The notes: generated by a model not told the origin, from the letters alone. Shown: positions 1-11,306, counted from the stretch's first letter. The stretch: DNA of 64,000 bases from Rhodeus uyekii (GCA_037043235.1 JAWRVZ010000038.1:2195001-2259000); one strand, 5' to 3'. Translations and numbers: made by a program.

Positions 1-641
1 GGCTTTTTTGCTGCTTCAGGACCTGGAAGACTTGCTATGATAACGATGAATGGAACGATGGAACGATGAATTCTGCTGTCTACCAAAATATCCTGAAGGA
101 GAATGTCCTGCCATCTGTTCGTGACCTCAAGCTGAAAGGAACTTGGGTTCTGCAGCAGGACAATGATCCAAAACACACCAACAAGTCCACCTCTGAATGT
201 CTGAAGAAAAACAAAATGAAGACTTTGGAGTGACCTAGTCAAGCCTATTGAGATATTGTGGCATGACCTTAAGGGGAGTTCATACTCTCAAACCCTCCAA
301 TGTGGCTGAATTACAACAATTCTGCAAAGATGAGTGGGCCAAAATTCCTCCACAGCGCTGTAAAAGACTCATTGCTAGTTATCGCAAACGCTTGATTGCA
401 GTTGTTGCTGCTAAGGGTGGCACAACCAGTTATTAGGTTAAGGGGGCAATCCCTTTTTCACACAAGTTTGGATTTTGTTGTCCTTTAACAACAACCTTCA
501 TTTAAAAACTGCATTTTGTGTTTACTTGTGTTATCTTTGACTAATATTTAAATTTATTTGAAGATCTGAAACATTTAAGTGTGACAAACCCACAAAAAAA
601 CAAGAAATCAGAAAGGGGGCAAACTCTTTTTCACACCACTG
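1..641 (+). mobile_element. Tc1-like transposon, 3' part, inactivated (cut by window edge)
   Basis: This is the 3' half of a fish Tc1/mariner element lying in an lrrk1 intron. Translation gives the tail of a DDE transposase: NDPKHTNKSTSE near 160-200, then VAELQQFCKDEWAKIPPQRC and a terminal AAKGGTTSY ending at 436. The conserved 'EWPSQSPDLNPIE' stretch is broken: a TGA follows 'KTLE' and about five codons are missing near 240, so it makes no enzyme. The right terminal repeat is recognisable at about 600-641 (gggggcaaactctttttcac, ending caccactg) and runs into a GT microsatellite. The left end lies outside the window. The family call is from memory and is strong; the exact subfamily is not assigned. 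Confidence 0.85.
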
Positions 642-1178
642 TGTGCGTGTGTGTGTGTGTATGGTCAGTTTATGTGTGAGTTCCAAATTTTATCTTTATC
701 TAGGAATCACAAATGAGTCCAATTTCAAGAATTTAAATAAATACATTTTATTTTTTATAATCTTAAAAGAAAACAATTAGTCAAAGATGCCCGAGAGCCC
801 TGATTAAAACAGCTTGGAGTATTTTGCTCATGAAGATGATCTTTTAGAGGCTTTAAATGTGTTTTTAGTCACTTGGGAGAAGCTTAAGATGTATGATCGT
901 GAAGTGTAAAATGACTCAATGATCACTGCACACTGAAGTGGACAAAATGGCAGCAGCTGCTTTTTATTCCTTATTTGTGCAACCTTGTTTCCTAATTTCA
1001 TTTCACGTCCTATTCTTTTATTACTATAATTTTTAAGTATATGGTTTATTTTAAAAATGATATTATATATTTTTTATTTATTTATTTTAATTCTGGTGCG
1101 TTAATCTGTGTGATTGCGAAGTGTTAAATGACCGCGTTGGCGTCTCTGCTCACTTCACATGTTTTTATGTGTTTGCAG
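642..1178 (+). other. lrrk1: lrrk1 penultimate intron, 3' part
   Basis: This is intronic sequence between the Tc1 relic and the lrrk1 exon. It starts with a short GT microsatellite (to about 661) and is otherwise AT-rich. No exon-like reading frame was seen. A stretch at 929-981 reappears in diverged form after the exon at 2025-2071. The last bases, a pyrimidine-rich run ending 'tgtttgcag' at 1178, form the splice acceptor of the next exon. Confidence 0.6.
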
Positions 1179-1280
1179 GCGTGGAGGAGACATCATGGTT
1201 ATCGAGGTCCAAGAGCAGGCGGGGTCGCTCAGGGGTCGTGTGATAGCCGTGTTGACGCCACCTGGAGTGCAAGAGTACGG
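1179..1280 (+). CDS. lrrk1: lrrk1 penultimate coding exon (LRRK1 C-terminal region)
   Basis: This 102-nt exon of leucine-rich repeat kinase 1 is bounded by an acceptor (tttgcag, ending 1178) and a donor (gg|gtacgt, 1281). LRRK1 is a large cytosolic ROCO protein (ankyrin, LRR, Roc GTPase, COR, kinase, C-terminal beta-propeller-like region) with a role in endosomal trafficking and bone resorption. The exon encodes RGGDIMVIEV, then RGRVIAVLTPPGVQEYG. I recognise this from memory as the end of the C-terminal propeller-like region of vertebrate LRRK1. The first base completes a split codon, and the last two bases (GG) pair with the first base of the exon at 4792 to give Gly, so the phases match exactly. 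The open frame continues beyond the donor to 1380, but that part is intron read-through. The start codon and all earlier exons are left of the window. Confidence 0.85.
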
Positions 1281-1677
1281 GTACGTGTCAACGGCCAGTC
1301 ACGAGCAAACACGCGCACAAATAATCGCACAGTGTCCACATATACAGTTCCACACTGTTCGTAACACAGATTGCCTGTAGCAAATGAAAACCAGTGATGG
1401 ATGTCGTGCTCTACTGCCCATAAAACCCGGCCAGAGAAACTTTGTTGACATCCTTCTCATTTTCTGCATTGGTTTTTGAGGGAAAAACTTTCAAAATGCA
1501 TAGATGAAAACAAATCTAATCTAATTTTAAAAATATTTAAAGCTGCAAGCATTTGCCTCAAAATACAGAAGAATAACTGATTCAACTGAAATGTCTAAGA
1601 GATGTTTGTGTTTGAAAGAAGAGATGGCTACAATTAGCAGTTGTAGTTTAGTTCTTCATAAATATGTTAAATGTCAT

Positions 1678-1709
<32 letters not shown>
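1678..1709. repeat. (CA)n microsatellite
   Basis: An uninterrupted CA run of about 16 units inside the last lrrk1 intron. A second run (1841-1868) lies about 130 bp further on. The open frames called across these runs are repeat artefacts. Confidence 0.95.
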
Positions 1710-1711
<2 letters not shown>

Positions 1712-1840
1712 GCATCACAGCAGACACACAATCCCATAAGAGCCCCGAAGCTTCACGTGACCAAACATAAAAGCGTGGGTGCGCAACCTCGTTTAGACTA
1801 CTGACAAAACCCTCATAAAAATCTTTTATGAGTGAGCATG

Positions 1841-1868
1841 CACACACACACACACACACACACGCACA
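1841..1868. repeat. (CA)n microsatellite
   Basis: A CA run of about 12 units with one CG interruption, in the last lrrk1 intron. Confidence 0.9.
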
Positions 1869-2418
1869 TCCTCAATGTCTCATGTGAGTCAAATTAATTA
1901 TGCTGATCCCTCAGAACACATATATTTCTTATGCGTTTTTTTAATCTGCCTGGATGTCCTTGTGGCAGATATCATGTTGATGAAAGAATAAGCCACAGGA
2001 GTGTGTGTGCGACAGTGATTGTACCACACTGAAGTAAAAGCAGTGGCTGCTTTTCATTTCTTATTTGTGCACTCTTTGCGTCTTATAGCTTCTCTATCTT
2101 AGGATGCAAGGATGAAGGAATAAAAGCAGAGAAATTATATGTTTTGAATGGAATACTTCTGGAGCGACACTGCAAAACAATAACAGGAACACAGTCTTAT
2201 GTGGGTGGATTTTAATTAAGACATTAAGAAAGCGCAATGTGAAATACAGTTATGTGAAATACAGTTTTGTATATATATTTAAAGTTTTTAATATGACTTT
2301 TTTTTTACATTTGATTATTTTTTTCTCTCTTTTGAAATATATAGTTTATTTTGATGTTTAATAATATTTATATATTGAATATTGAATCTAACAAACGGGT
2401 GATGGGTGAATATAGTTA

Positions 2419-3530
2419 CAGTAATACCTCGGTTTACGAGTTTAATTTGTTCCAAGAGCGAGCTCGTAACCCAAAATGCTCGTACACCAAAACAATTTCC
2501 CCCATAAGAACGCACTAAAAATCACTTGATTCGTTCCACACGACCATAAATGCCCATTTTAAATATTTTTTGGGGTTTAACCTATTAATTACATTTCAAA
2601 TTATAACCATTAAGATCTGATATAAATACTAATTAAGTATTTTTAGAGTTTAACTGTCATTATTAACTATTTACTGTAACACGCACTTTACCTCTTCACT
2701 GCTGGCATGATCGAGACGAGAGGAGAGGAGAATGGAGGGGGGGTGGGGTTACTGCTTATATATTTCACTACATTGTAGCGTCGCTTCTTTTAATAACCAG
2801 ACAGGTTCCTTCTCATTCAGAGATTTTATTGAGAACTATCGGATTGCGGTTCTGGCTTCAACCCACGCCGTACATAACAGAAGAATCAAAACTATCTCTG
2901 CTTACGAGCTCTCTCTCAAATCCCTCAGAACTCCACTCTCTCTAGCGCCGACTGAAACCCCGCCCTCTTAAAGTGACAAGACTGTTAACTTAACACTTAT
3001 TGACACATCAGATTAACAAGTTCCTTCAGCATTTGTAACGATATTACAACGTGAAGAATAGCGATCACAATTAATGCAACAACACGAGGTAAAACCGCTG
3101 TAAATCACTTATGTATATGATCTGTACAGAGTCATAACTGTTATAGTATGCTGTTCTCTAAAAGTGTATGGCCCTTTAAGAACGTCATTGGGTGCGTTGG
3201 ACTGTGAACACACGTGAGTCTCATTAGTATGCAATGTGTGGTGTTGGTAACATGCTCCATTAATAAAGTTTCATCATATTCACATGTAATCATATTCACA
3301 ACAACTTATAAAATAATGCACTGTGGTGAATGATGCACCCAAACTGAGAGACACTGAGAGAATGAACGAGTTAAGGGGTGATAAAGGGATCTTTTCGACG
3401 CAAAACTGCGCATAGGTGAGGGAAATTTTTTCTCGTATACCGAGACAATGCTCGTACACTGATTCGACCCTCCATGCTCGTACACCGATTTGCTCGTATA
3501 CCAAGTCGCTCGTAAACCGAGGTATTACTG
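2419..3530. mobile_element. Pogo/Tigger-like non-autonomous DNA transposon, TA target site
   Basis: This 1112-bp element has 22-bp perfect terminal inverted repeats. The left end reads cagtaatacctcggttta and the right end is its reverse complement. TA flanks both ends (2417-2418 and 3531-3532), the target preference of the Tc1/mariner superfamily, and the CAGTRRTACCTCGGTTTACG type of end resembles pogo/Tigger elements. Subterminal regions repeat a 'gctcgtayacc' motif several times on both sides. Inside, 2732-2971 is open for 79 codons without recognisable transposase motifs, so the element is best read as non-autonomous. It lies in the last lrrk1 intron. Confidence 0.8.
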
Positions 3531-3715
3531 TATATATTTTTTATTTATAAATATAAAGTTTGCTTATTTCTTTTTATTTTATAATTTTTTAACTAGCTAT
3601 ATATAAAATCTTTTATATATACAAATATTTTTATTTATCTTTAAATATGATTTATTTTATTTTTAATATTCCTTTTTTATTTGTCAAATTTCACAACATG
3701 TGTATATGTATGTGT

Positions 3716-3875
3716 GTATATATGTATATATATATATATATATATACACATATAAATAAATAAATAAAAGATTATATACAGCTAGTAATATATGAAAATC
3801 ATTTATATATATATATATATATATAATTAAAATGATTTTCATATATTACTAGCTGTACATAATCTTTTATTTATT

Positions 3876-3912
<37 letters not shown>

Positions 3913-3990
3913 ATGAGGTTCGTATTATTTTCATATTACTAGAAATTACTAGTTGTACATAATCTTTTATTTATTTTTAAATATAAGATT
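3716..3990. repeat. AT-rich hairpin cluster with (TA)n loops
   Basis: Two arms of about 50 bp (3754-3803 and 3830-3880) are near-perfect reverse complements around a TA dinucleotide run. They share the core agctagtaatatatgaaaat. A third, partial copy of the right arm follows at about 3930-3980. Such a structure could be a small palindromic MITE or replication-slippage debris. No terminal duplication could be fixed in this low-complexity context. Confidence 0.75.
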
Positions 3991-4791
3991 TATTTATTTC
4001 ATTTTTAAATGTCATTTATTATATAATTTAATTTACATTTATTTTTTAAAAAGCAGTACTTAGCAGTACATCAAATCTTTTTGTTTCTTTTAATTTCTAA
4101 ATTTATTATTTATTTCAATGACACGCATTAGGTGTTTTTGACTATATAGATTTCTGCATAGGATGCACCAGTGTCTCTCCTCTGGAAGCCTCCCTTCTCT
4201 TTATTCCTCTCGGTTCAATTAGAGAACTGATACGTCCTTCATGGCGGAGTTTGATCGGTTTCCAGGTCACAGGCTGGAGGACAGAGGAATGAGAAAACAA
4301 AGAAATCATAAATTATAGTACAGTATTGAAAATCAGCCAGAATGATAAAACACATTGATTTTGCATATTTAATTCAATTAGTCGCGCATAGATTTCTACA
4401 TTTTTCTGAAGGAATTGTGCATGGATACTAGTAAAGGTTAAAAAAGTTTAAACAAAACAATAAGAATACTCCATCTTATCCACCATTATTTGCGATTTGT
4501 GTAGGTCTTCAGGGAAAACCTTAATTTAAATTAGCGTTGTTGTGAAATGTTTATCATAACCTAGTCTCTGTCCCTGTCTGACTCCCGTCAGCTCTCTGCG
4601 TAAACACACATTAATCAAACAAGCAACGCTTTCAGGGCCTGTAACTGCTTCTCTATGAGACGTTCCAAGAACAGACCCACTGATACTTCTGCGAAGAGTC
4701 CACACTCGCTCTATTTTCAGCGTTTGCACGAAAGCGTTCGCTCGCCTCTGGTCTCACTCTCTGTCTCTCTGTCTCTCCGTCTGTCTCTTAG

Positions 4792-4969
4792 GACTCTCGT
4801 GGAGGCGGCGCTCGTCGCAAAGGACACCGTTGTGTGCGGCTTCCGTAAAGAAAACATGGACTGGTGCCTGACTGTCTGGCGGAGCTGGGGAGGCCACGAA
4901 CTGGAGCTCTTCTACCAGGGATACGAGGAGCTCGGCCGCTTGGAAAGCAGTCTGAGGAAAAGGAGGTAG
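4792..4969 (+). CDS. lrrk1: lrrk1 last coding exon (C-terminus of LRRK1)
   Basis: This is the terminal coding exon: acceptor tctcttag at 4791 and stop TAG at 4967-4969. After the codon shared with the previous exon it reads TLVEAALVAKDTVVCGF, then MDWCLTVWRSWGGHELEL, FYQGYEELGRLE and a basic end RKRR. From memory the vertebrate LRRK1 C-terminus has the same signatures (AKDTVVC, WCLAVWRGWG, FYQSYEELGRLE, RKRR), which makes this the true end of the protein. The longer open frame beginning at 4655 covers intron and is not the exon. With the exon at 1179 it gives the last ~93 residues of LRRK1. Convergence with chsy1 fits the vertebrate gene order. Confidence 0.9.
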
Positions 4970-6120
4970 CTGTGTAAACGCAATGGAGAATCGACATACT
5001 GTACGGCCAATAACAGCACACACACACACACACCGGTACAGGTGTGTCGTGGGTATGGGACAGACACGCATACACACACACGGACTGTTGCTTTAGGAAA
5101 TATAATCCTGCAGGACTCGGCACATGCACTAAGTGCATCAACATATACATTCAGCCCTGAGCGTTTGGACGCATTTGTGTACCCAGAATGCATCAGAATT
5201 AAACTAAGGGGTTCTAAACTAAAGAGTTCTTGCATTCATGAACATGGTGTGTGTGTATGTGTGTGTGTGTTTAAATGCCAAGACAGAGGTGTATTGCTGG
5301 CTTCTTCTCAAGTTAACCAGCAAATTAGATGTGCCTTTGGATGAAGGACATGCTGTCTCAGATTTGACTAGCAATACGAACCAATGAACTGACAGACTCT
5401 GAAACCCCGCCCACTCAGTGAGGTCATAATAGAGTGCATCAGTGCCTGCCTGCTTTTTTTGGCAACCTTGGTAAAGTTTTCCCATTTAACAACCTCGTTG
5501 CTCACTGTAGGTGAGCTAAGGTAGCATTAAAAATCAGTTTTCCTATGCAGAAAACGAATGGGATTTCTATTTCCACAACCCGACTGTTTATAGGCAGCAG
5601 TTATGTATGGAGTGGAATACTGTAGTAGTGTGTGACGTTTGTCACATGACCTCGTTGCTTTGCATGTTAAATTCAGTGAGAGGTATTTGTCAATCTTTGA
5701 AAAATATGTCTGTTTTACAAATTCAGTCCATTTTTTGTTTAAAATATCAGAACATTTGGCGGTCTGATCAAATAATGAGACACGGTAATGGTAAGATGTT
5801 ATGGTAAAAAGTCGAACATACTATTTACACATACATACACACATACTATTTACAGAAGTAGTATGCGTTTCTGAATGTGATGGCAATCTTGGATCTGAGG
5901 AACTTTATGATTTATGAGGTTTTGATCTGTTGTGTGATTTGAGAACACCAGCATGTTGAAATGTCGTTATTGTAAATAATGTCTGAGCCTTTCATCTCTA
6001 TAGAATGAATGTTATTTATTGTGGAATGTTTAAATCTCATGCTGCATGTGTAAAAAGTTGTTACTAAACTGTAAATATGCTGAACAGAACATGACAATTA
6101 AATCAAAAGCCTTTTATATT
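4970..6120 (+). other. lrrk1: Probable lrrk1 3' UTR
   Basis: This non-coding stretch follows the lrrk1 stop. It contains short CA/GT runs (about 5018-5034, 5249-5270). The best poly(A) signal candidate is ATTAAA at 6097-6102, followed by a GT-rich segment (gactgtgtgcg) around 6126-6136, which suggests a transcript end near 6120. This is inferred, and an earlier site cannot be excluded. The open frames in both strands here overlap the CA runs and have no recognisable domain. Confidence 0.45.
6097..6102 (+). terminator. Candidate lrrk1 polyadenylation signal ATTAAA
   Basis: The common AATAAA variant ATTAAA lies about 1.1 kb after the lrrk1 stop with a GT-rich downstream region. No canonical AATAAA was noticed between the stop codon and this point. 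Confidence 0.35.
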
Positions 6121-6366
6121 AAAAAGACTGTGTGCGATTGATGCATTAGTGCGGCTTTGACCTTAGGAACAGATTCCATAACTACAAACATTTGCATTTA
6201 AAACGATAAGAGTTATGTTAAATACAGGTTCATAGATGTGTGTTGCTACAGTATTAGTATGATGCAATAGATGTGGCTCTCTTAAAGTGACCCATGATGG
6301 TTTTTCATAGGTTCCTAATTTTGTTTTTGTGGTCTCCTACGATAGATTTACATGCATCAAGGTAAA

Positions 6367-6948
6367 GGGCCAGTCACACAGCAAAAACGCATGAATCACG
6401 CACGAATTACATACAGATTTTTGTTTCTGCGCGGAGCGTGCGTCGTATGCGTAATTCGTCGGTGGAACGAACGTGGACCGTCAGCGATTGTAAGTGGATG
6501 TGCGTCGAAGGCGGTTTTTGCGTGATTTTGAGTTATGAACGGTTCAAAAGTTTTCCGACCCACGACTGTGTTATTCATGAGAAGGCGTGCGTAGTTTATG
6601 CGTGACTATGCGCGGGACACGCGTCGGCCGTCAGTGCTTATGCGTCGGAACTGGTTCGAAACCGCGCACGTCCACGTCCGTCCACTGAAGCCTCACCTTC
6701 ATATCACGCATGAACGTATCACGTTCATTCCACTGACATCCACTGACAATGTGAATTCTGAAAGTGCTTGTACGTGGAACGTTCGTGAAGCGTGCATGTT
6801 TGGACGCGCTCCGTCAGTGATTCATGCGTCGGGCGTGCGTCGAATGTTCGTGGATTACTTTGGTTAATTTCTCAACGCACAAGGACGCACAAACCCAATC
6901 TGTGCGTGATTTGTGAGTGATTCGTGCGTGATCGGCTGTGTGACTGGC
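6367..6948 (+). mobile_element. CpG-rich 0.58-kb MITE, copy 1
   Basis: The element opens with gggccagtcacacagc and closes with gctgtgtgactggc, a terminal inverted repeat. The interior is unusually CpG-rich for this AT-rich locus and repeats 'cgtgcgtgattcgtgcg'-like words on both strands. A second copy at 29137-29723 is in the opposite orientation and matches it throughout, including a shared spurious open frame (6598-6867 here). No transposase motif is present, so it is non-autonomous. I could not fix a target duplication, so the superfamily stays open. Confidence 0.8.
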
Positions 6949-7897
6949 AATTAAAAAACTAATCTCAAATGTAGGGGGCATTAATAATATTCTAAAAAGT
7001 ATAATAGGGGCACATTAAAATTCCAAAGCATGTGTTTCAGTGAACATTTATTAAAAGAACCAATTTGTTCTCTAGTTGATGAACATTTAAAAAATCGAAA
7101 GAACTTTTTTCCTCTTATGGAATGGAAATATTCTGTGAATGTTAAAGGTTCTTTATGGAGCGACAGATGCTAATAAATAGGAACCTTTATTTTTAAGAAT
7201 CATCTCAAGAAGAGGATATTTGCTTTAAAACTATGTATAAGATCAACCCTCTACAAATATGAGACGGTGTTTGCATATGCAATAGCTTCTTGTGCTTCCT
7301 CAGATTGTGAGGTTACAGTTGCTTTTGGCTGCTGGCGTTACATTACAACATAAACTTCACTGAAATGACTTGTGTAGTAAAACAGCCCTGAGGTCTTAAC
7401 AAGCAACACATTTATTACTCATTCTCACATTGGCTAGATCTGACTCACACACTTTATTAGCGTTATGTGTATGTGCTTATTCATGCGAGTGGTAAAGGAC
7501 GCCTATAGAAAAATGTTGGCTTTGTGGAATAATTCTATATAATTGTAACCGTGTTGACACGATTGTCTGGTGATGACGTTGGTGTATTTGTGATGACATT
7601 TTTAGAAATGTGCCCCTCAGAAGTGCAACAGAACAAGTCCACACAGATTCACTCACTATGTTCCTGATGATGGACAGGACTCACACACCTGGAGAACTGA
7701 AATTACTGCAATTACAGCACGATGACAGAACAGAGCGTCACTCATCTTGCGTCGACCTCACACTCTTGTGACTTTCTCACTTTAGTTCATCCAAATCTGC
7801 AGCTTTCAGGTATTATCAGGCTTGATGAGAGAAACAGCTCTCCAAAACTGCTAAATGTTTCATTCTAAGTATAGTTGCATTATTTTTTTATTTAAAA
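6949..7897. other. Intergenic stretch with one short interspersed repeat
   Basis: A diverged copy of the 'aaaggttctttatgg...cctttatttttaaga' repeat lies at about 7088-7202. The other two copies are at 13151 and 16745. The remainder (7203-7897) has no coding or RNA signal that I can support. Confidence 0.5.
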
Positions 7898-8240
7898 TAC
7901 CATTCAAAAGTTTGGGGTATGTACTTTAAAAAAAAATCTTTTTGAAAAGCCTCTTATGCTCAACAAGGCTGCATTTATTTTATAAAAAATAATCTAATAT
8001 TACTATATTACAAAACTAATATTGTGTGAAATATTATTTATGTTTTATTTGCTAAATCATTGCTTCAGTCTCCAGTGTCACATGATCCCTCAGATCCCTC
8101 AGAATTAGAATTATTCTAATATGCTGATTTGGTGATCCAGAAACATTTCTTATTATTACCAATGACAATAGTTGTGCTGCTTAATATATTTGTGATAACT
8201 CTGATATTTTTTTCAGGATTCATTGACGAAAACAACCTTC
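7898..8240 (+). repeat. Cyprinid interspersed repeat ('accattcaaaagtttgggg' family), copy 1
   Basis: It starts taccattcaaaagtttggg and continues with tcttatgctcaacaaggct, gtcacatgatccctcaga, aatatgctgatttggtg and ttttttcaggattc. These are the ordered blocks of a very abundant repeat I know from carp, goldfish and zebrafish sequence, probably a non-autonomous DNA element. It is a main reason for the cyprinid call. Shorter copies are at 10940 (+) and 45058 (-). Confidence 0.75.
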
Positions 8241-8702
8241 TAAGGAAGCTCTATCACAATCGGTCGCGTGACAAGCAATGGTTTCAAAACCACAGAGATT
8301 GTTTTTATATTAACTCAATGTTTTAATGTTTTTGCTTTTACTGTGGTAACTTTTTCTAATGTTATTTTAGCTGACGCCTTCATCTTGTGGTAGTTTATCA
8401 AAATCATCTGCTGAAGTCCATTGCAGATATAGAAATTCATAAATGTATCTAACTACGATTGCATGAGTTTTTACATTCTGTTACAGATGCTCTAGTCAAA
8501 TTGTTCTCAAATTTTCACGGACCAGTGGTTTGACTGTTCCAATATGTGAAACTGCTGTCAAAGAGGCATCTATGTACATTATTCTATGACCAAAACTGGC
8601 TGCAACTTTTGAACATAGTTTTATGGAGTAGAGGATGACTTTCGGGTCTATTCCTTACAGAAAAAACGTCAAATTTAAATCAAATAAACGGTAGTGCTGG
8701 AA

Positions 8703-8989
8703 ATATGAGACCCCTAAAAGGAAACAAAAAAAAGGAGGGAAAATATATTTCAGTGCTTTTGCGTTCCTCAGAGAAATTTATTTTTGCTCGCAAACCTTTT
8801 GTTTTGCCTCCCCTTGGAATCTTTGCATTCACTTGTAAAAAAAAAAAAAAAAAAAAAAATTATTTTGCAAGTGAACGTAAAATTTCTTGAAGGAATACAA
8901 ACATTTTGCGAATGAACGCAAAAGCATTGAGAATTTTTCTCCCCATCTCATATTTTTTCCTTTACCATGCCCCTTTAGGGGCTCTATAG
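8703..8989. mobile_element. Palindromic MITE with 'gagcccctaaagg' ends
   Basis: The left end (tatgagacccctaaaagg) and the right end (cctttaggggctctatag) are imperfect inverted repeats. The similarity continues inward: gaaaatatatttcagtgcttttgcgttcc on the left mirrors the sequence around 8905-8960 on the right. A 23-A run (8838-8860) sits in the middle. The 61-codon frame here is an artefact of this repeat. No target duplication was resolved. Confidence 0.65.
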
Positions 8990-9567
8990 ATTACTTTTTT
9001 GATAGCCACAGTGAATAAATTTGACTGTAACCCTTAAAGTATTCTGTCATCAGTCAGAGAGGAGTGTGTTGTCAGGAGAAGTAATGTCCAAACGGCAGTA
9101 ACAGAAATTGCAGGTTATTGTGGGATAGTGGGGCTTAACTATCCAGCTGTGAAAAACTGCAGCACAGGCCACAGTGATATTTCACTGGAGCCTCCTGGAA
9201 GGTCAGTCCATGGAAAATAGTTGTAAAATGTTATAAATGAATCAGGACAACATCTGATCGGAGAGGAGAGCCAACCGAGAGCGACTTTCTCTTCGTAAGG
9301 TGCCCGATTCTTTGTAAACAAGCCGTTGGATCCGGAGCCAGAGGTTTAATCAACACTGGATATGGTGGCCTAGAAATTTCACGCTGGATGAATGTTTCTC
9401 TATGGCGCACTGGGCATCTGTTTCTTTTTGCTTGATGGAAATTAGTTTTGTATGATCTATAGCTGTTTCGATCCCCGGCTTGATTCCAACCAGACCATGA
9501 GACAATGAAAACCGTAGCACCATTTTACCATTTCTACACTTTAAAGTGAGCAGCACGTCGAAACAAG
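8990..9567. other. Intergenic stretch, nothing recognised
   Basis: Unique-looking sequence of moderate complexity. Two short minus-strand frames (9139-9321, 9350-9556) have no motif, splice context or family resemblance and are not called as genes. Confidence 0.4.
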
Positions 9568-9652
9568 ATTAGATTAGATTAGAATATCAATGTGTTCCTT
9601 GAATGCAATGTAGGTTGCTTTGGATAAAAGCATCTACCAAATGCATAAGCGT
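9568..9652 (+). repeat. tRNA-derived SINE, 3' tail only
   Basis: The sequence aatgtgttccttgaatgc followed by ttgctttggataaaagca and 'taccaaatgcataa' is the 3' tail of the SINE seen complete at 31133 and 32836. The tRNA-like head with A and B boxes is missing, so this is a 5'-truncated copy, as expected of LINE-driven retrotransposition. Confidence 0.75.
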
Positions 9653-10939
9653 GTTTCATGCTAAGCAGAGTTAGACAGACGTCAGGCACTTTTTACAGTT
9701 CCTCCTGAACCAAAACATTGAGTTTATGCTGCATTCACGCCATAGCATGAATTGAGACATGAAATAGTTTAATGCTGTCTCTCGTGACACTTTGCAGACT
9801 GCTGCGTTAGCTCTGTGTGTTCATGTGTTTTGAAAGAGGTGGAGAGCGTTCTGAAGGGAGGGTGGGATCCTATGCTTTCAAAGCTAGCATGCTATTGCTA
9901 ACCTCCCCTCTGCCTACCCTACCTTTTAGTTTGATTTCTGCTCATAATGAGAGCATTTTGATTTGATTTATGTAAGATGCTTGTTTGTTTGTTTTTAGTA
10001 AATAAGCCCTACTAATTTATTTTATGCAAAATTTACACATCCCTGAACCACAGTATCTTTTATCAGTCACATTGCCTTCTGCCATACATGATATCTAGTT
10101 GTAAAAATAGTAAGAGCCTAAAACATCTGATCTTACCTTTTAATATTCATATCCAATTGGGTTCAACTGATGAAGCTTTTTAATTAATATTAAAATTGTT
10201 ATTCTCAGAAGCCACTGCATTGGCTCTCAGGAACCAATATCCTCATCTTTGATGACTATTTTGACTGTTTAGGTTTTTTTTTTTTTTACACAAAACACTA
10301 CTGCTTCTTAGATAAGCCTATAGCTTATAGCTATTCCAGAAACATATTATCCTGAACCTGAAAATTATTCCCCTATGAAGGGAAAATGATGAGCTGCACC
10401 AATCTAACGGTGCTGATATGACTTAAAGTGTAGCTTACATCAATAATTGATCATCACATCAATTCAATTCTTGATTGTTACATTACAATTATGATATACT
10501 GTGTATGTAAGTATGGTAAGTGTTTAATTTGCAACTATAGAGCTGGTAAAGTGGTTTGGGAGTTGCACATTTATGACATGCATAAATGTCCCTGTTACCT
10601 GTCAGATATCAGTGAAGTTGGTCAACAGTCCGGGGTCATATTCTATGTTTAACCCTGGGTTTTGTTTTTGCATATTTATCTAGATTTGCTATGCTCTACT
10701 GTTTGAATTACCATTTGATACTTATTTGCTTAATTTGATTATAACATGGATTGGACAAGTGCAGCATATGACCTTTGTTAATAGCAAGTCCAGCTGTGTC
10801 CATTTTAATACCCTCACAAATCCACACTGGTTGTCTTAAATTGATATTTTGGAAAGAATTAGTAAAAGCAATATGTTTTCTCCATCACTTGATTGTCATT
10901 GATATTCAATAGTTTTGTTTCCATCTGACCCTTAAATAT
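9653..10939. other. Intergenic stretch, nothing recognised
   Basis: AT-rich sequence without open frames of note. Poly(T) occurs at 10276-10287. No repeat family could be named here. Confidence 0.4.
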
Positions 10940-11085
10940 TACCATTCAAAAGTTTCTTGTCTATAAGATATTTTAAATGTTTTTGAAATAAGACTCTTAT
11001 GCTCAGCAAGGCTGCATGTCTTTGATCAAAAATAAAGTAAAATATTAATATATTTTAAATGTAAATTTTTCCTGTGATGCAAAAA
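10940..11085 (+). repeat. Cyprinid 'accattcaaaagttt' repeat, copy 2 (partial)
   Basis: It begins accattcaaaagtttcttg and carries the following block actcttatgctcagcaaggc, then gatcaaaaataaagtaaaat and 'cctgtgatgc', in the same order as copy 1 at 7898. It stops before the later blocks, so it is truncated. Confidence 0.7.
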
Positions 11086-11306
11086 GAAAGCTGTAATTTC
11101 TGTACGACCTGCAACAAATGTTTAGAGAGGAAACTGGGTCCATGTTGAGTTCATTTGAGTGTAAAAGCATTATAAAGTATCAAGACTGTGATAAATAAAA
11201 AGTTCAAAGAAACTTTGTATTGCAGTTGAGCACAAAAATGATGACATCACTGATTTCACAGTCACTGTTATAACTTAAGGCTGCAACTTTTGAAGATAAA
11301 TAATTA

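Larger units (their letters stand above)
1281..4791 (+). other. lrrk1: lrrk1 last intron (3.5 kb)
   Basis: The intron begins gtacgt at 1281 and ends in a very strong pyrimidine tract, with repeated 'tctgtctc', and ttag at 4791. It contains two CA microsatellites, a 1.1-kb TA-flanked transposon (2419-3530) and an AT-rich hairpin cluster (3716-3990), all listed separately. The remaining parts (1390-1670, 1870-2410, 4000-4700) show no coding signal that I can support. Confidence 0.8.

Noticed and set aside
4655..4969. Full 104-codon + strand frame as a separate small gene
   Set aside because: Its first 46 codons cross a strong polypyrimidine tract and splice acceptor; only 4792-4969 is coding, as the end of lrrk1.
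6598..6867. 89-codon frame shared between 6598-6867 and 29167-29373
   Set aside because: The shared translation comes from two copies of the same CpG-rich MITE; there is no protein motif and the frame is not kept equally in both.
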